Of a DNA stretch of 53,145 nucleotides, positions 33,332 to 42,084 are shown piece by piece (positions within the stretch are counted from its first letter, which is position 1; each line of letters starts with the position of its first letter). The notes beneath the pieces are model-generated. The model was not told where the DNA came from. It searched no databases and saw only the letters and a program-made list of their open reading frames with translations. The position numbers and the translations under genes were made by a program. Location of the stretch: the NCBI GenBank assembly GCA_028293765.1, contig JAQGOG010000014.1, positions 1-53,145 of the forward strand, in the 5' to 3' direction. Origin of the DNA: Gammaproteobacteria bacterium. Lineage in GTDB: Bacteria; Pseudomonadota; Gammaproteobacteria; Steroidobacterales; Steroidobacteraceae.

Positions 33332-34420
33332 ATGGCCGTTGAATTCGTGCAGTCGTCTTGCATGCTGGTGGCGGGCGGAGCCGGATTTCTCGGCTCGCAC
33401 CTGTGCGAGCGGCTCATTGGCCAGGACCGGCCAGTCCTGTGCATCGACAACTTCGTGACGGGGGAGCCGCACAACATAGTACATCTCACGGGGGATTCAC
33501 GGTTTCGGCTGCAGCGGCACGACATCAGCGAGCCGCTCGACGTCGCAGGCATTGGCGGTATTTTCAATCTCGCCTGTCCCGCCTCGCCAGTGCATTACCA
33601 GGCCGATCCTATCCGCACGACCATGACGAGCGTGCGCGGTGCCTACAACTTGCTGGAGATCGCGCGCCGCGCCGGCGTGCGAATTCTGCAGGCGTCGACG
33701 AGCGAGGTCTACGGCGATCCGGCGATACATCCGCAAACTGAGGCCTACTGGGGCCATGTCAATCCGACGGGCGTGCGCGCCTGCTATGACGAGGGGAAGC
33801 GCTGCGCAGAGAGCCTGTGTTTCGATTACCAGCGCAAGCACGGCGTGCAGGTGCGCGTCGCGCGTATCTTCAATACCTACGGTCCCGGCATGCAGATCGA
33901 CGACGGGCGCGTGGTGTCAAACTTTATCGTGCAGGCGCTGCGTAATCAGCCGATCACGATTTACGGCACCGGCGAGCAGACGCGTTCATTCTGCTATGTG
34001 GACGATCTGATCGATGCGCTGCTGGCCTTCATCGATGCTCCGGGAGGCATAAAGAGTCCGATGAATCTCGGCAATCCTGAGGAGTTTACCGTCCTGGAGC
34101 TCGCCGAGATCGTCATCGACCTTACCGGGTCGCGCTCGCGCATGAGTTTTCTGCCGTTGCCGCACGACGATCCCACGCAACGCCGTCCGAACATCGATCT
34201 CGCCCGGCAGCAGCTGGGCTGGACGCCTCGGGTGCCGTTGCGCGAAGGGTTGACGCTCACAATCCATCATCTCGAACGGATGTTGACCCGGCAGCGGACT
34301 CGCATACGCAAGGGTATGAAAGCGGCGCCTGGGGCTAGCGCCCGCCCGGCGGCGGAAATCGCTCCGCAGACGGACGGGGTCGGTCAGGGCATTCTGGAGA
34401 TCAGTCATGTCAGGCGTTGA
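33332..34420 (+). CDS. UDP-glucuronate decarboxylase (UDP-xylose synthase)
   Basis: Converts UDP-glucuronate to UDP-xylose with NAD+. The ATG at 33332 follows GGAGAGAGGAAGGG; 362 residues. The NAD-binding GGAGFLGSHL, the family-specific NLACPASPVHYQADPIRT, the active-site ASTSEVYGDP, and the catalytic YxxxK in RACYDEGKRCAE are all present, followed by RIFNTYGPGMQIDDGRVVSN. These signatures separate it from general epimerases. Product UDP-xylose would feed the CgeB-like and GT4 glycosyltransferases downstream. The 3' end overlaps the next gene by 14 bases. Confidence 0.93.
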   Translation: MAVEFVQSSCMLVAGGAGFLGSHLCERLIGQDRPVLCIDNFVTGEPHNIVHLTGDSRFRLQRHDISEPLDVAGIGGIFNLACPASPVHYQADPIRTTMTSVRGAYNLLEIARRAGVRILQASTSEVYGDPAIHPQTEAYWGHVNPTGVRACYDEGKRCAESLCFDYQRKHGVQVRVARIFNTYGPGMQIDDGRVVSNFIVQALRNQPITIYGTGEQTRSFCYVDDLIDALLAFIDAPGGIKSPMNLGNPEEFTVLELAEIVIDLTGSRSRMSFLPLPHDDPTQRRPNIDLARQQLGWTPRVPLREGLTLTIHHLERMLTRQRTRIRKGMKAAPGASARPAAEIAPQTDGVGQGILEISHVRR

Positions 34421-35531
34421 CGGAGTTCTCATCACGGGCGGGGCCGGATTCATCGGCTCGCACCTGGCCGATGCACTGTTGGCGAAAGGTTATCGAGTGC
34501 GAGTGCTCGACAACCTGAGCGAGCAGGTGCACGGCGGCATCCGGAAATTTCCGGATTACCTCGCCGCTGAGGTAGAGACCATCGCAGGAGACGTTCGGGA
34601 ACGGCGTGATGTGGAACGCGCGCTGGCTGGCGTCGATGCCGTATACCACTTCGCATCGGCGGTTGGTGTCGGCCAGAGCATGTACGAGATCGAACGGTAC
34701 GTGGACATCAACAATCGCGGGACCGCGGTACTTCTCGAAGCGCTGCTGCGCCGGCCAGTTCAGAAGCTCATCGTCGCCTCCAGCATGAGCGTGTATGGGG
34801 AGGGCCTGTATCGCGACGGCGGTGGAGCACCCTGTGCACCGCGACCGCGCTCCGTGGAGCAGCTGAAAGCGGGGTGTTGGGATCTGCAGGACGCTCGAGG
34901 CGGGGCGCTCGAGCCCGTGCCGACCCCGGAACACAAGGCGCCCATGCCAGAATCCATCTATGCACTCTCTAAGTACGACCAGGAGATAATGTGCCTGCTG
35001 TTCGGCCGCGCATACGATCTGCCGGTGGCCGCGCTACGCTTCTTCAACGTGTATGGCGAGCGTCAGGCACTTTCTAATCCGTACACGGGCGTGCTCGCGA
35101 TCTTTGCCGCGCGTTACCTCAATGGCCGCGTGCCCGTCATTTTCGAGGACGGTCAGCAGCGACGGGACTTTGTCCACGTGCGCGATCTCGCCGCGGGATG
35201 TGTGCTCGCGCTCGAGAGCCCCGCGGCGCGTAACGAAGTATTCAACATCGGCGGCGGGCATCCGTACAGTGTGTTGGAAATTGCCGAGCGGCTAGGTAAG
35301 GTGCTCGGCAAGGGCCATCTCAGGCCGCAGGTCTGCGGCAACTATCGCGCCGGCGACATCCGGAATTGCTTCGCGGACATCTCCAAGGCGACTGCCGTGC
35401 TCGGCTATCGGCCCCGCATCGGCCTCGAGGCGGGACTGGAGAGCCTGGGCGCCTGGCTCGAAGGTCGGATGGACGAAGATCGCTCCGAAGCCGCCGACAG
35501 GGAGCTGCGCCGGCACGGGTTGGTCGCATGA
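34407..35531 (+). CDS. NAD-dependent sugar epimerase/dehydratase, dTDP-rhamnose 4-epimerase-like
   Basis: Extended short-chain dehydrogenase acting on a nucleotide sugar. GGAGFIGSHLADALL binds NAD; SSMSVYGEGLY and YALSKYDQE (catalytic YxxxK) are present, as are RFFNVYGERQALSNPYTGVL and EDGQQRRDFVHVRDLA. The combination of VGVGQSMYEI and the SSMSVYGEGLYR segment resembles dTDP-L-rhamnose 4-epimerases (WbiB type), suggesting a 6-deoxy-talose or related sugar, but the specificity is inference. It has 374 residues and starts inside the end of the UDP-xylose synthase gene; the next gene overlaps it by 4 bases. Confidence 0.85.
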   Translation: MSGVDGVLITGGAGFIGSHLADALLAKGYRVRVLDNLSEQVHGGIRKFPDYLAAEVETIAGDVRERRDVERALAGVDAVYHFASAVGVGQSMYEIERYVDINNRGTAVLLEALLRRPVQKLIVASSMSVYGEGLYRDGGGAPCAPRPRSVEQLKAGCWDLQDARGGALEPVPTPEHKAPMPESIYALSKYDQEIMCLLFGRAYDLPVAALRFFNVYGERQALSNPYTGVLAIFAARYLNGRVPVIFEDGQQRRDFVHVRDLAAGCVLALESPAARNEVFNIGGGHPYSVLEIAERLGKVLGKGHLRPQVCGNYRAGDIRNCFADISKATAVLGYRPRIGLEAGLESLGAWLEGRMDEDRSEAADRELRRHGLVA

Positions 35532-36604
35532 GCGCGCCGGCACGTGAGCCCGTCGCATTGATTACGGGCGGAGCCGGCTTCATCGGCAGCAATCTCGCGC
35601 AACGTCTGCTCGCTGACGGGCGCCGGGTGCTCATTTTCGACGACCTATCACGGCCCGGAGTACGCGAGAATCTGCGCCGGCTGCAGGAACGATACCCGGA
35701 GCGCCTCGAAATCGAGGTGGCGGACATTCGCGATGCAGGCGCAGTGTCGCGCGCTGTGGAGCGAGTCGGGGAAATCTATCACCTCGCAGCCCAGGTGGCG
35801 GTCACCACGAGCCTGGACTTCCCGCTGCAGGACTTCGAAATCAACGCGTGCGGTACGCTCAACATACTCGAAGCCGCGCGCCGCAGCCGCCCCGCGCCTG
35901 CGTTGATCTTCACATCGACGAACAAAGTTTACGGGGCACTTTCCGACATCGCGTTGCTCAAGAAAGGCCAGCGGTACGTCCCTGCGATTCCACGCGTGCG
36001 CGAGAACGGCATTGGCGAAACGCGTTCGCTCGACTTTCACAGTCCTTACGGTTGCTCGAAGGGCGCCGCGGATCAGTACGTGCTCGATTACGCGCGCTCC
36101 TACGGCTTGCCGGCGGTGGTGTTCCGCATGAGCTGCATTTACGGGCCGCATCAGTTCGGTAACGAAGACCAGGGCTGGGTTGCACACTTCCTGATCCGCG
36201 CGCGCGCGGGCGCTCCACTGACGATCTTCGGCGACGGCTGTCAGGTGCGCGATGTACTGTACGTGGACGATCTCGTCGAGGCTTTCCTGCTCGCCCGGCG
36301 CAATATTGCGCAACTCGCCGGACGACCCTTCAACATCGGTGGCGGCACGCAAAGCACGCTCAGCCTTCTCGAGCTGATCGCGCTGCTGAACGAGCGTTAT
36401 GAGCTGCAGGCTCGCACGCAGTTCGCGCCATGGCGAGGCGGGGATCAGCGCTATTACGTCACGGACACGTCGCGGTTCTCGGCGGCGACGGGCTGGCGAC
36501 CACGCACTTCGCCGCGTGACGGCGTGGACAGGCTGAACGATTGGCTCCGGGAGGCGATGCCGCTTCCGCGTGAGCGGGACTTGTCGCTGGCGGTGACCCA
36601 ATGA
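35528..36604 (+). CDS. NAD-dependent epimerase, CDP-paratose 2-epimerase-like
   Basis: Second extended SDR of the locus, 358 residues. NAD motif TGGAGFIGSNLAQRLL; the active site is FTSTNKVYG (in place of SSxxvYG) and YGCSKGAADQYVLDY. FRMSCIYGPHQFGNEDQGWV is the sequence hallmark of CDP-paratose/tyvelose 2-epimerases, which act on CDP-3,6-dideoxyhexoses; here it may instead act on a UDP- or GDP-sugar. Starts ATGA with the preceding gene and ends ATGA with the following one. Three different SDR enzymes in a row imply at least one unusual sugar. Confidence 0.85.
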   Translation: MSAPAREPVALITGGAGFIGSNLAQRLLADGRRVLIFDDLSRPGVRENLRRLQERYPERLEIEVADIRDAGAVSRAVERVGEIYHLAAQVAVTTSLDFPLQDFEINACGTLNILEAARRSRPAPALIFTSTNKVYGALSDIALLKKGQRYVPAIPRVRENGIGETRSLDFHSPYGCSKGAADQYVLDYARSYGLPAVVFRMSCIYGPHQFGNEDQGWVAHFLIRARAGAPLTIFGDGCQVRDVLYVDDLVEAFLLARRNIAQLAGRPFNIGGGTQSTLSLLELIALLNERYELQARTQFAPWRGGDQRYYVTDTSRFSAATGWRPRTSPRDGVDRLNDWLREAMPLPRERDLSLAVTQ

Positions 36605-37581
36605 GCGCAAGTTTCGACACGACATCGCGTGCCGCGCGCTTTCAGGGACCGCGCCGCATCACGGTGGAGGAGATCGAGGTGAGGCGTCCCGAGGCCGGTC
36701 AGGTCCGCGTGCGTCTCGAAGGTTGTGGCGTGTGCGGATCCAACCTGCCGGTATGGGAGGGGCGGCCGTGGTTTACATATCCGCGTGAGCCGGGAACGCC
36801 AGGTCATGAAGGGTGGGGCGTCATCGACTCCGTTGGCGAGGGCGTCAACGCGTTCGCCATCGGTGATCGCGTTGCGTTGCTCTCCGGTCATGCGTATGCG
36901 GAACACGACTTCGCGGGTCCGGACGCGCTGGTGAAACTACCACCGGAGCTCGCTGGAAGCCCCTTTCCCGGAGAACCGTTAGCGTGCGCTATGAACATCT
37001 TTCGGCGCAGTGAGATCTCCGCGGGGCAGAGCGTCGCCATTGTTGGGATAGGTTTTCTGGGTGCCACTCTGACGGCACTGGCGGTGCGTGCGGGCGCTCG
37101 TGTCGTGGCTTTGTCGCGGCGAGCATTTGCTCTGGAGATGGCGGAAGAGTGTGGTGCCTCTGCCCTGGTGGGCCTGGAGGATCCGACAAGAGCGCTCCGT
37201 GAGGCGCGGCAATATGTGCCGGATGGCGGCTACGATCGTGTAATCGAATGCGTCGGCTCGCAGGAGGCACTCGACGTAGCCGCGGAGCTTGCTGCCACAC
37301 GGGCGCGCCTCGTCATCGCCGGTTATCACCAGGACGGTGAGCGGCGTGTGAATCTGCAGCAATGGAACTGGCGCGGTCTGGACGTCATCAACGCGCATGA
37401 ACGCGATCCAGCACAGTACAGGCGCGGCATGCAGGAGGCGGTGGATCTCGTCGTCAGCGGCGAACTCGATCCGTGGCTGCTTTTTACTCATCAGTTTCCG
37501 CTCGAGGATCTGTCGGCGGCCTTTGATGCACTTGCGCGCCGTCCTGCGGGATTCCTGAAAGCGCTGGTCGTGTACTCATGA
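36601..37581 (+). CDS. Zinc-type medium-chain dehydrogenase
   Basis: NAD(P)-dependent oxidoreductase of 326 residues. GCGVCGSNLPVW carries the first catalytic-zinc cysteine and PGHEGWGV the conserved GHE; the Rossmann domain begins SVAIVGIGFLGATLTALAV. The four-cysteine structural zinc lobe usual in alcohol dehydrogenases is absent, as in some sugar and polyol dehydrogenases. In this operon a likely substrate is a sugar or inositol derivative, paired with the oxidoreductase encoded next. Both ends overlap neighbouring genes by 4 bases. Confidence 0.85.
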   Translation: MSASFDTTSRAARFQGPRRITVEEIEVRRPEAGQVRVRLEGCGVCGSNLPVWEGRPWFTYPREPGTPGHEGWGVIDSVGEGVNAFAIGDRVALLSGHAYAEHDFAGPDALVKLPPELAGSPFPGEPLACAMNIFRRSEISAGQSVAIVGIGFLGATLTALAVRAGARVVALSRRAFALEMAEECGASALVGLEDPTRALREARQYVPDGGYDRVIECVGSQEALDVAAELAATRARLVIAGYHQDGERRVNLQQWNWRGLDVINAHERDPAQYRRGMQEAVDLVVSGELDPWLLFTHQFPLEDLSAAFDALARRPAGFLKALVVYS

Positions 37582-38642
37582 GCGACACTGCGCTCTGCGC
37601 GGCTGCACGAGCGGAGTGCCTGCCCGCCACCCGCCGCCCGCGACTCGGCTTTGCGGGAGTGGGCTGGATTGGGTTGAACCGGCTGCAAGCCGTGGCGGCC
37701 GACGGGGCGGCTGACATCGTCTGTATTACGGACCTGAGTGTCGATGCGGCGCGCGAAGCTGCCCGTGCAGTTGCAGATCGTGCGCCGTACACCTTCGTGT
37801 CGGACAGCTTTGAGGATCTGCTCGCGGAAGACCTGGACGGCGTAGTGATCGCCACCCCGAGCGGCTTGCATGCGCAGCAGGCGATGGCCGCGTTGGGACG
37901 CGGTCTGGCAGTGTTTTGCCAGAAGCCGCTCGGGCGCACGGCGCACGAGGTCGCGCAAACGATCGAAATGGCCCAGGCTCGCGACCGGCTGCTGGCGGTC
38001 GATTTCTGCTACCGCACGGTGGCCGGAGTAACGCAGCTCGTGGAGCTGGCTCACAGCGGCGCTCTAGGGGAGATCTTCGCGGCCGACCTCGTGTTCCACA
38101 ATGCCTACGGACCGGACAAACCGTGGTTCTACGATTTGCGCCAGTCCGGCGGGGGTTGTGTGATGGATCTCGGCATTCATCTCGTCGACCTGCTGCTGCT
38201 GGTGCTCGACTATCCCTGCGTCGCCGCCGTAAGCAGCAGCCTGCACGCCGCCGGAAAGCGACTTGCAAGACCGGCAGCCGGGTCGCCGGCCGCAGGGTTG
38301 GAAGACCATGCCTTCGCCGAAGTGCGATTCGCGAATGGCGCCACCGCTCGGATCGCGTGCTCGTGGCGCCTGTCCGCCGGCCGGGACGCGATCATCGAGG
38401 CCGCTTTCTACGGCACCCGTGGCGCCGCCGTCTTGCGCAACGTTGGCGGCTCCTTCTATGACTTCACAGTAGAGCACTGTAAGGGAACAGCACGCCAGAC
38501 ACTCGCGTCTGGCCCGGATGACTGGGGCGGCCGGGCCGTGCGTTCCTGGGCGCGGCAACTGGCAATGAACGCCGCCTTCGATAGCAGCGCCACTTGCCTG
38601 TACGACGTAGCGACGCTGATTGATGCCATCTACGAGCGGTGA
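37578..38642 (+). CDS. Gfo/Idh/MocA-family oxidoreductase
   Basis: NAD(P)-dependent sugar or inositol oxidoreductase of 354 residues. The Rossmann start is GFAGVGWIGLNRLQA; the family EKP motif reads CQKPLG with the catalytic lysine retained, and the C-terminal half has GGGCVMDLGIHLVDLLLLV, containing the active-site aspartate/histidine pair of inositol dehydrogenases. In an operon with inositol-3-phosphate synthase it may oxidise an inositol or nucleotide sugar at one carbon, for instance as an epimerisation step together with the neighbouring dehydrogenase. Specificity is inference. Confidence 0.87.
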   Translation: MSDTALCAAARAECLPATRRPRLGFAGVGWIGLNRLQAVAADGAADIVCITDLSVDAAREAARAVADRAPYTFVSDSFEDLLAEDLDGVVIATPSGLHAQQAMAALGRGLAVFCQKPLGRTAHEVAQTIEMAQARDRLLAVDFCYRTVAGVTQLVELAHSGALGEIFAADLVFHNAYGPDKPWFYDLRQSGGGCVMDLGIHLVDLLLLVLDYPCVAAVSSSLHAAGKRLARPAAGSPAAGLEDHAFAEVRFANGATARIACSWRLSAGRDAIIEAAFYGTRGAAVLRNVGGSFYDFTVEHCKGTARQTLASGPDDWGGRAVRSWARQLAMNAAFDSSATCLYDVATLIDAIYER

Positions 38643-39799
38643 AGAGCACCGCGTGCGTATGTGAAACCGTGAAAATCTTGATGACGGCCGACCCGATCGG
38701 TGGAGTGTGGAATTATGCACTCGAGCTGTGCGGCGCTCTCGCTGCGCATCACGTGCACGTGTCGCTCGCCACGCTTGGAGGGCAGCCTTCGCCTGTGCAG
38801 CGTGCGCAGCTCGCGTGCCTTCCCAACGTAACACTCTATGAGTCGGCCTTCCGCCTGGAGTGGATGTCGGAACCGTGGGACGACCTGGACCGCGCCGGTC
38901 AATGGCTCCTGTCGCTCGAGCGCGAGATAGAGCCTGACGTCGTGCATCTCAACCATCTCGTACATGCCGACCTGCCCTGGAAAACACCCGTGTTGAGTGT
39001 GGGGCATTCGTGCGTGCTTTCGTGGTGGGCTGCTGTACACGGGAGCCCTTTGCCGCTCGAGTGGACCCTCTATCGCCGGCGCGTCGCGACCAGTCTGCAA
39101 GCGGCCGGCTGTGTCGTTGCGCCCACGCAGGCGATGATGACCCAGCTTGAACATTACTACGGCCCGTTCCGCCAGGCTGCCGTCATTTACAACGCCCGCG
39201 ACCGGAGGCTCTTCTGTGCGGCTCACAAGGAGTCCATCATTTTGTCGGCGGGCCGAATCTGGGATCGCGCCAAGAATCTCGCGGCGCTTGCGGCCGCCGC
39301 ACCGAGTGTTGCCGCGCCCATTGTCGTCGCTGGCGAGGCCACCGGGCCGGATGGCAATGTCGTCGCGCTTGCTGGTGTACGCCTGCTTGGCTCGCTGGAT
39401 CCGGCCGCTCTGGCGGCTTGGTATGGAAGGGCGGCTGTGTATGCGTTGCCGGCGCGCTATGAGCCGTTCGGGCTGACGGCTCTCGAGGCCGCACTGTCCG
39501 GCTGCGCGCTCGTGCTCGGCGACATCGATAGCCTGCGCGAAATCTGGGGCGCCGCGGCCCGCTATGTGTCGCCTGATGACCCTGAGGGCCTGCGCGACAC
39601 ATTGAACGGGTTGCTCGCGAACACAGCACTGCGCACCAGACTAGCCGCGCACGCTATGTCGCGTGCGCTCCAGTTCACGCCAGCACGGCTGGCGCAGGCA
39701 TACCTGACGCTTTATCGGAACCTGCCTGGCGAAGACCGCCCTGGCGGCGTTCCGCAGGCTCGCACGCCGATCGTTCGCACGGCCGCCGGTCAGAGTTGA
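38639..39799 (+). CDS. Glycosyltransferase family 4
   Basis: GT-B transferase of 386 residues, starting with GTG overlapping the preceding stop by 4 bases; an internal GTG (VKILMTADPIGGVWNYA) would also serve. Donor-domain motifs are ESIILSAGRIWDRAKNL and YALPARYEPFGLTALEAALS, whose EPFGLTALEA is the EX7E nucleotide-binding signature. It likely adds one sugar of the conjugate. It is unrelated in sequence style to the four CgeB-like enzymes alongside. Confidence 0.87.
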   Translation: MKSTACVCETVKILMTADPIGGVWNYALELCGALAAHHVHVSLATLGGQPSPVQRAQLACLPNVTLYESAFRLEWMSEPWDDLDRAGQWLLSLEREIEPDVVHLNHLVHADLPWKTPVLSVGHSCVLSWWAAVHGSPLPLEWTLYRRRVATSLQAAGCVVAPTQAMMTQLEHYYGPFRQAAVIYNARDRRLFCAAHKESIILSAGRIWDRAKNLAALAAAAPSVAAPIVVAGEATGPDGNVVALAGVRLLGSLDPAALAAWYGRAAVYALPARYEPFGLTALEAALSGCALVLGDIDSLREIWGAAARYVSPDDPEGLRDTLNGLLANTALRTRLAAHAMSRALQFTPARLAQAYLTLYRNLPGEDRPGGVPQARTPIVRTAAGQS

Positions 39800-39809
39800 G
39801 AACGCGCGC

Positions 39810-40982
39810 ATGCATTTCGTACTGTTCTATCACTCTCTCCAATCCGACTGGAACCACGGCAACGCGCATTTCCTTCGGGGCGTCTGTACGGAATTGCTGA
39901 GCCTGGGCCATACAGTGAAGGTATTCGAGCGGGCGAATGGCTGGAGTCTGCGTAACCTCCGCGAGCACTACGGCGACACGCCGGTGGTCGATTTCAACGC
40001 CGCGTATCCACATTTATGCAGCGAGTTCTATGAGACCGGCGAGCTCGATCTCGATGCGGCGCTGGAAGGCGCCGCCGTGGTCATCGTGCATGAGTGGAAC
40101 GATCCCGGGTTGGTGCGGCGGATCGGTCAACATCGTGCGCGGGCACCCTACCGCCTCTTATTCCATGACACCCATCACCGTGCCGTAAGCGCTCCGGAGG
40201 AACTGGGCGCTTATGACTTGTCGGGCTACGACGGCGTGCTCGCCTTCGGTGAGGTGTTGCGGCGAATCTATGAGGAGCGCGGTTGGGCTGCCCGAGCCTG
40301 GACGTGGCACGAGGCAGCCGACACCCGCATCTTTCGCCCGCAGCAGCGCATGACGGCCAAGCCGTTGGACCTCGTGTGGGTCGGTAACTGGGGCGATGGG
40401 GAGCGAGCGCACGAACTGCAGGAGTTTCTCATCGACCCCGTGCAGGCGTTGCACCTGCGGGCGCGCATCTACGGCGTGCGCTATCCGGCGGACGCTTTGG
40501 CCGCACTCGCGCGCGCGCAGATCGAATATGCTGGCTGGATAGCAAACTTCCGAGTTCCAGTGGCGTTCGGGGACGCGCATTTCACGGTACACGTTCCCCG
40601 AAAGTTCTATCGCGAGCTGTTGCCCGGAATTCCGACGATTCGGGTGTTCGAGGCGCTTGCCTGCGGCACTCCGTTGGTGAGCGCGCCGTGGGAAGACAGT
40701 GAAGGGCTGTTCGAATCGGGACGCGATTACCTGGTCGCAAAAGATGGCGCCCAGATGCGCCGCCACTTGCAAACCCTGCGTGCCGAGCCCGAATACGCGC
40801 GCTGCCTGGCCGCCAACGGTTTACGCACGATCCTGGCCCGGCATACGTGCGCGCATCGGGCGCGGGAGTTGCTGTTGATCTGTCGGGAGTTGGGTGCCGG
40901 GGCTCGTCAGGATGGCGCTGACACCCCTGGCGCTACCGATGGCGAAGCGTTGGCGGACTCCTCCACAACGGCACTGGCGTAG
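39810..40982 (+). CDS. CgeB-like glycosyltransferase 1
   Basis: Predicted GT-B glycosyltransferase (PF13524/DUF3880 group, named after the Bacillus spore-coat protein CgeB). N-terminus MHFVLFYHSLQSDWNHGNAH; C-terminal donor site IRVFEALACGTPLVSAPWED followed by DYLVAKDGAQMRRHL. 390 residues. Ten bases separate it from the GT4 gene. Its N-terminus and the family motif RVFEAxxxG...W are shared with the three other CgeB-like proteins in this window, but the sequence is the most divergent. Donor and acceptor unknown. Confidence 0.82.
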   Translation: MHFVLFYHSLQSDWNHGNAHFLRGVCTELLSLGHTVKVFERANGWSLRNLREHYGDTPVVDFNAAYPHLCSEFYETGELDLDAALEGAAVVIVHEWNDPGLVRRIGQHRARAPYRLLFHDTHHRAVSAPEELGAYDLSGYDGVLAFGEVLRRIYEERGWAARAWTWHEAADTRIFRPQQRMTAKPLDLVWVGNWGDGERAHELQEFLIDPVQALHLRARIYGVRYPADALAALARAQIEYAGWIANFRVPVAFGDAHFTVHVPRKFYRELLPGIPTIRVFEALACGTPLVSAPWEDSEGLFESGRDYLVAKDGAQMRRHLQTLRAEPEYARCLAANGLRTILARHTCAHRARELLLICRELGAGARQDGADTPGATDGEALADSSTTALA

Positions 40983-40989
40983 CAGAAAC

Positions 40990-42084
40990 ATGCAGCGAAG
41001 CTTTCAGCTCGCATTCTTCGGCTCGAGCCTCGTTTCGGCGTACTGGAACGGCGCGGCTACGTACTACCGCGGCATCATCCGCGCTTTGCATGCCCGGGGC
41101 CACAGCGTCACGTTTTACGAACCCGATGCCTTCGACCGGCAGGCCCACCGGGACATTGCAGACCCGTCGTGGGCCAAGGTGGTCGTTTATCCCCCGCAGG
41201 AAGTGCACGCCGCACTCGATGCTGCGCGACATGCCGATGTCATAGTGAAAGCGAGCGGGGTTGGGGTGGGCGACGAGCTGCTCGAGCGAGAAGTGCTGGC
41301 CCTGCGTCGGCCGGGCAACGTGATCGTGTTTTGGGACGTTGACGCTCCTGCCACTCTGGAGCGTGTCGCGCTGCATCCTCAGGATACATTTCGTCCGTTG
41401 ATCGCCCGGTACGATCTCATCTTCACCTACGGTGGGGGCGAACCGGTCATCCGGGAGTACAGATCGCTGGGCGCGCGCGACTGCGTTCCCATTTACAACG
41501 CGCTCGATCCCCTGACCCACCACCCCGTGAAGCCCGACCCTCGGTTTGCGGGGCTGCTCGGGTTTCTGGGCAATCGCCTGCCGGACCGGGAGGCGCGGGT
41601 GAGCGAATTCTTCTTCAAACCTGCGCGCGCACGCTCCAATGAGGTGTTCCTCCTCGGCGGCAACGGTTGGGACGAGGGCGCCGGAGCACCGGCCAACGTC
41701 GGCCTGCTCGGACACCTTTACAGCAGTGACCATAACGCCTTCAACTGCACGCCGCGCGCGGTCATCAACATCAATCGAGACAGCATGGCCCGGACCGGAT
41801 TCTCGCCGCCGACCCGGGTATTCGAGGCAGCCGGAGCGGGCGCGTGCCTGATCGTAGATGCCTGGGAAGGGATCGAGCTGTTTCTCGAGCCGGGGCGGGA
41901 GGTGTTGGTCGCCCATGACGGCGATGAAGTAGTGGGCCATCTCGAGACACTCGACGCGCCGACCGCGCGGCGAATCGGGCAGGCGGCGCTCCGCCGCGTG
42001 CTCGCGCAGCATACCTATGCCCGTCGGGCAGTCGAAGTAGAGGCGACTCTCGAAGCCAAGGCGCCCGGGGAAGCCGCAGCATGA
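40990..42084 (+). CDS. CgeB-like glycosyltransferase 2
   Basis: Predicted GT-B transferase; ATG at 40990 chosen because FQLAFFGSSLVSAYWNGAAT is the expected first strand and it lies 7 bases after the preceding stop (364 residues; the frame is open further upstream within the preceding gene). The N-terminal part contains YYRGIIRALHARGHSVTFYE; the donor site is TRVFEAAGAGACLIVDAWEG, then GREVLVAHDGDEVVGHLETL. It has the same core as the paralogues at 42081 and 46142. Ends in a 4-base overlap with the next gene. Confidence 0.82.
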   Translation: MQRSFQLAFFGSSLVSAYWNGAATYYRGIIRALHARGHSVTFYEPDAFDRQAHRDIADPSWAKVVVYPPQEVHAALDAARHADVIVKASGVGVGDELLEREVLALRRPGNVIVFWDVDAPATLERVALHPQDTFRPLIARYDLIFTYGGGEPVIREYRSLGARDCVPIYNALDPLTHHPVKPDPRFAGLLGFLGNRLPDREARVSEFFFKPARARSNEVFLLGGNGWDEGAGAPANVGLLGHLYSSDHNAFNCTPRAVININRDSMARTGFSPPTRVFEAAGAGACLIVDAWEGIELFLEPGREVLVAHDGDEVVGHLETLDAPTARRIGQAALRRVLAQHTYARRAVEVEATLEAKAPGEAAA

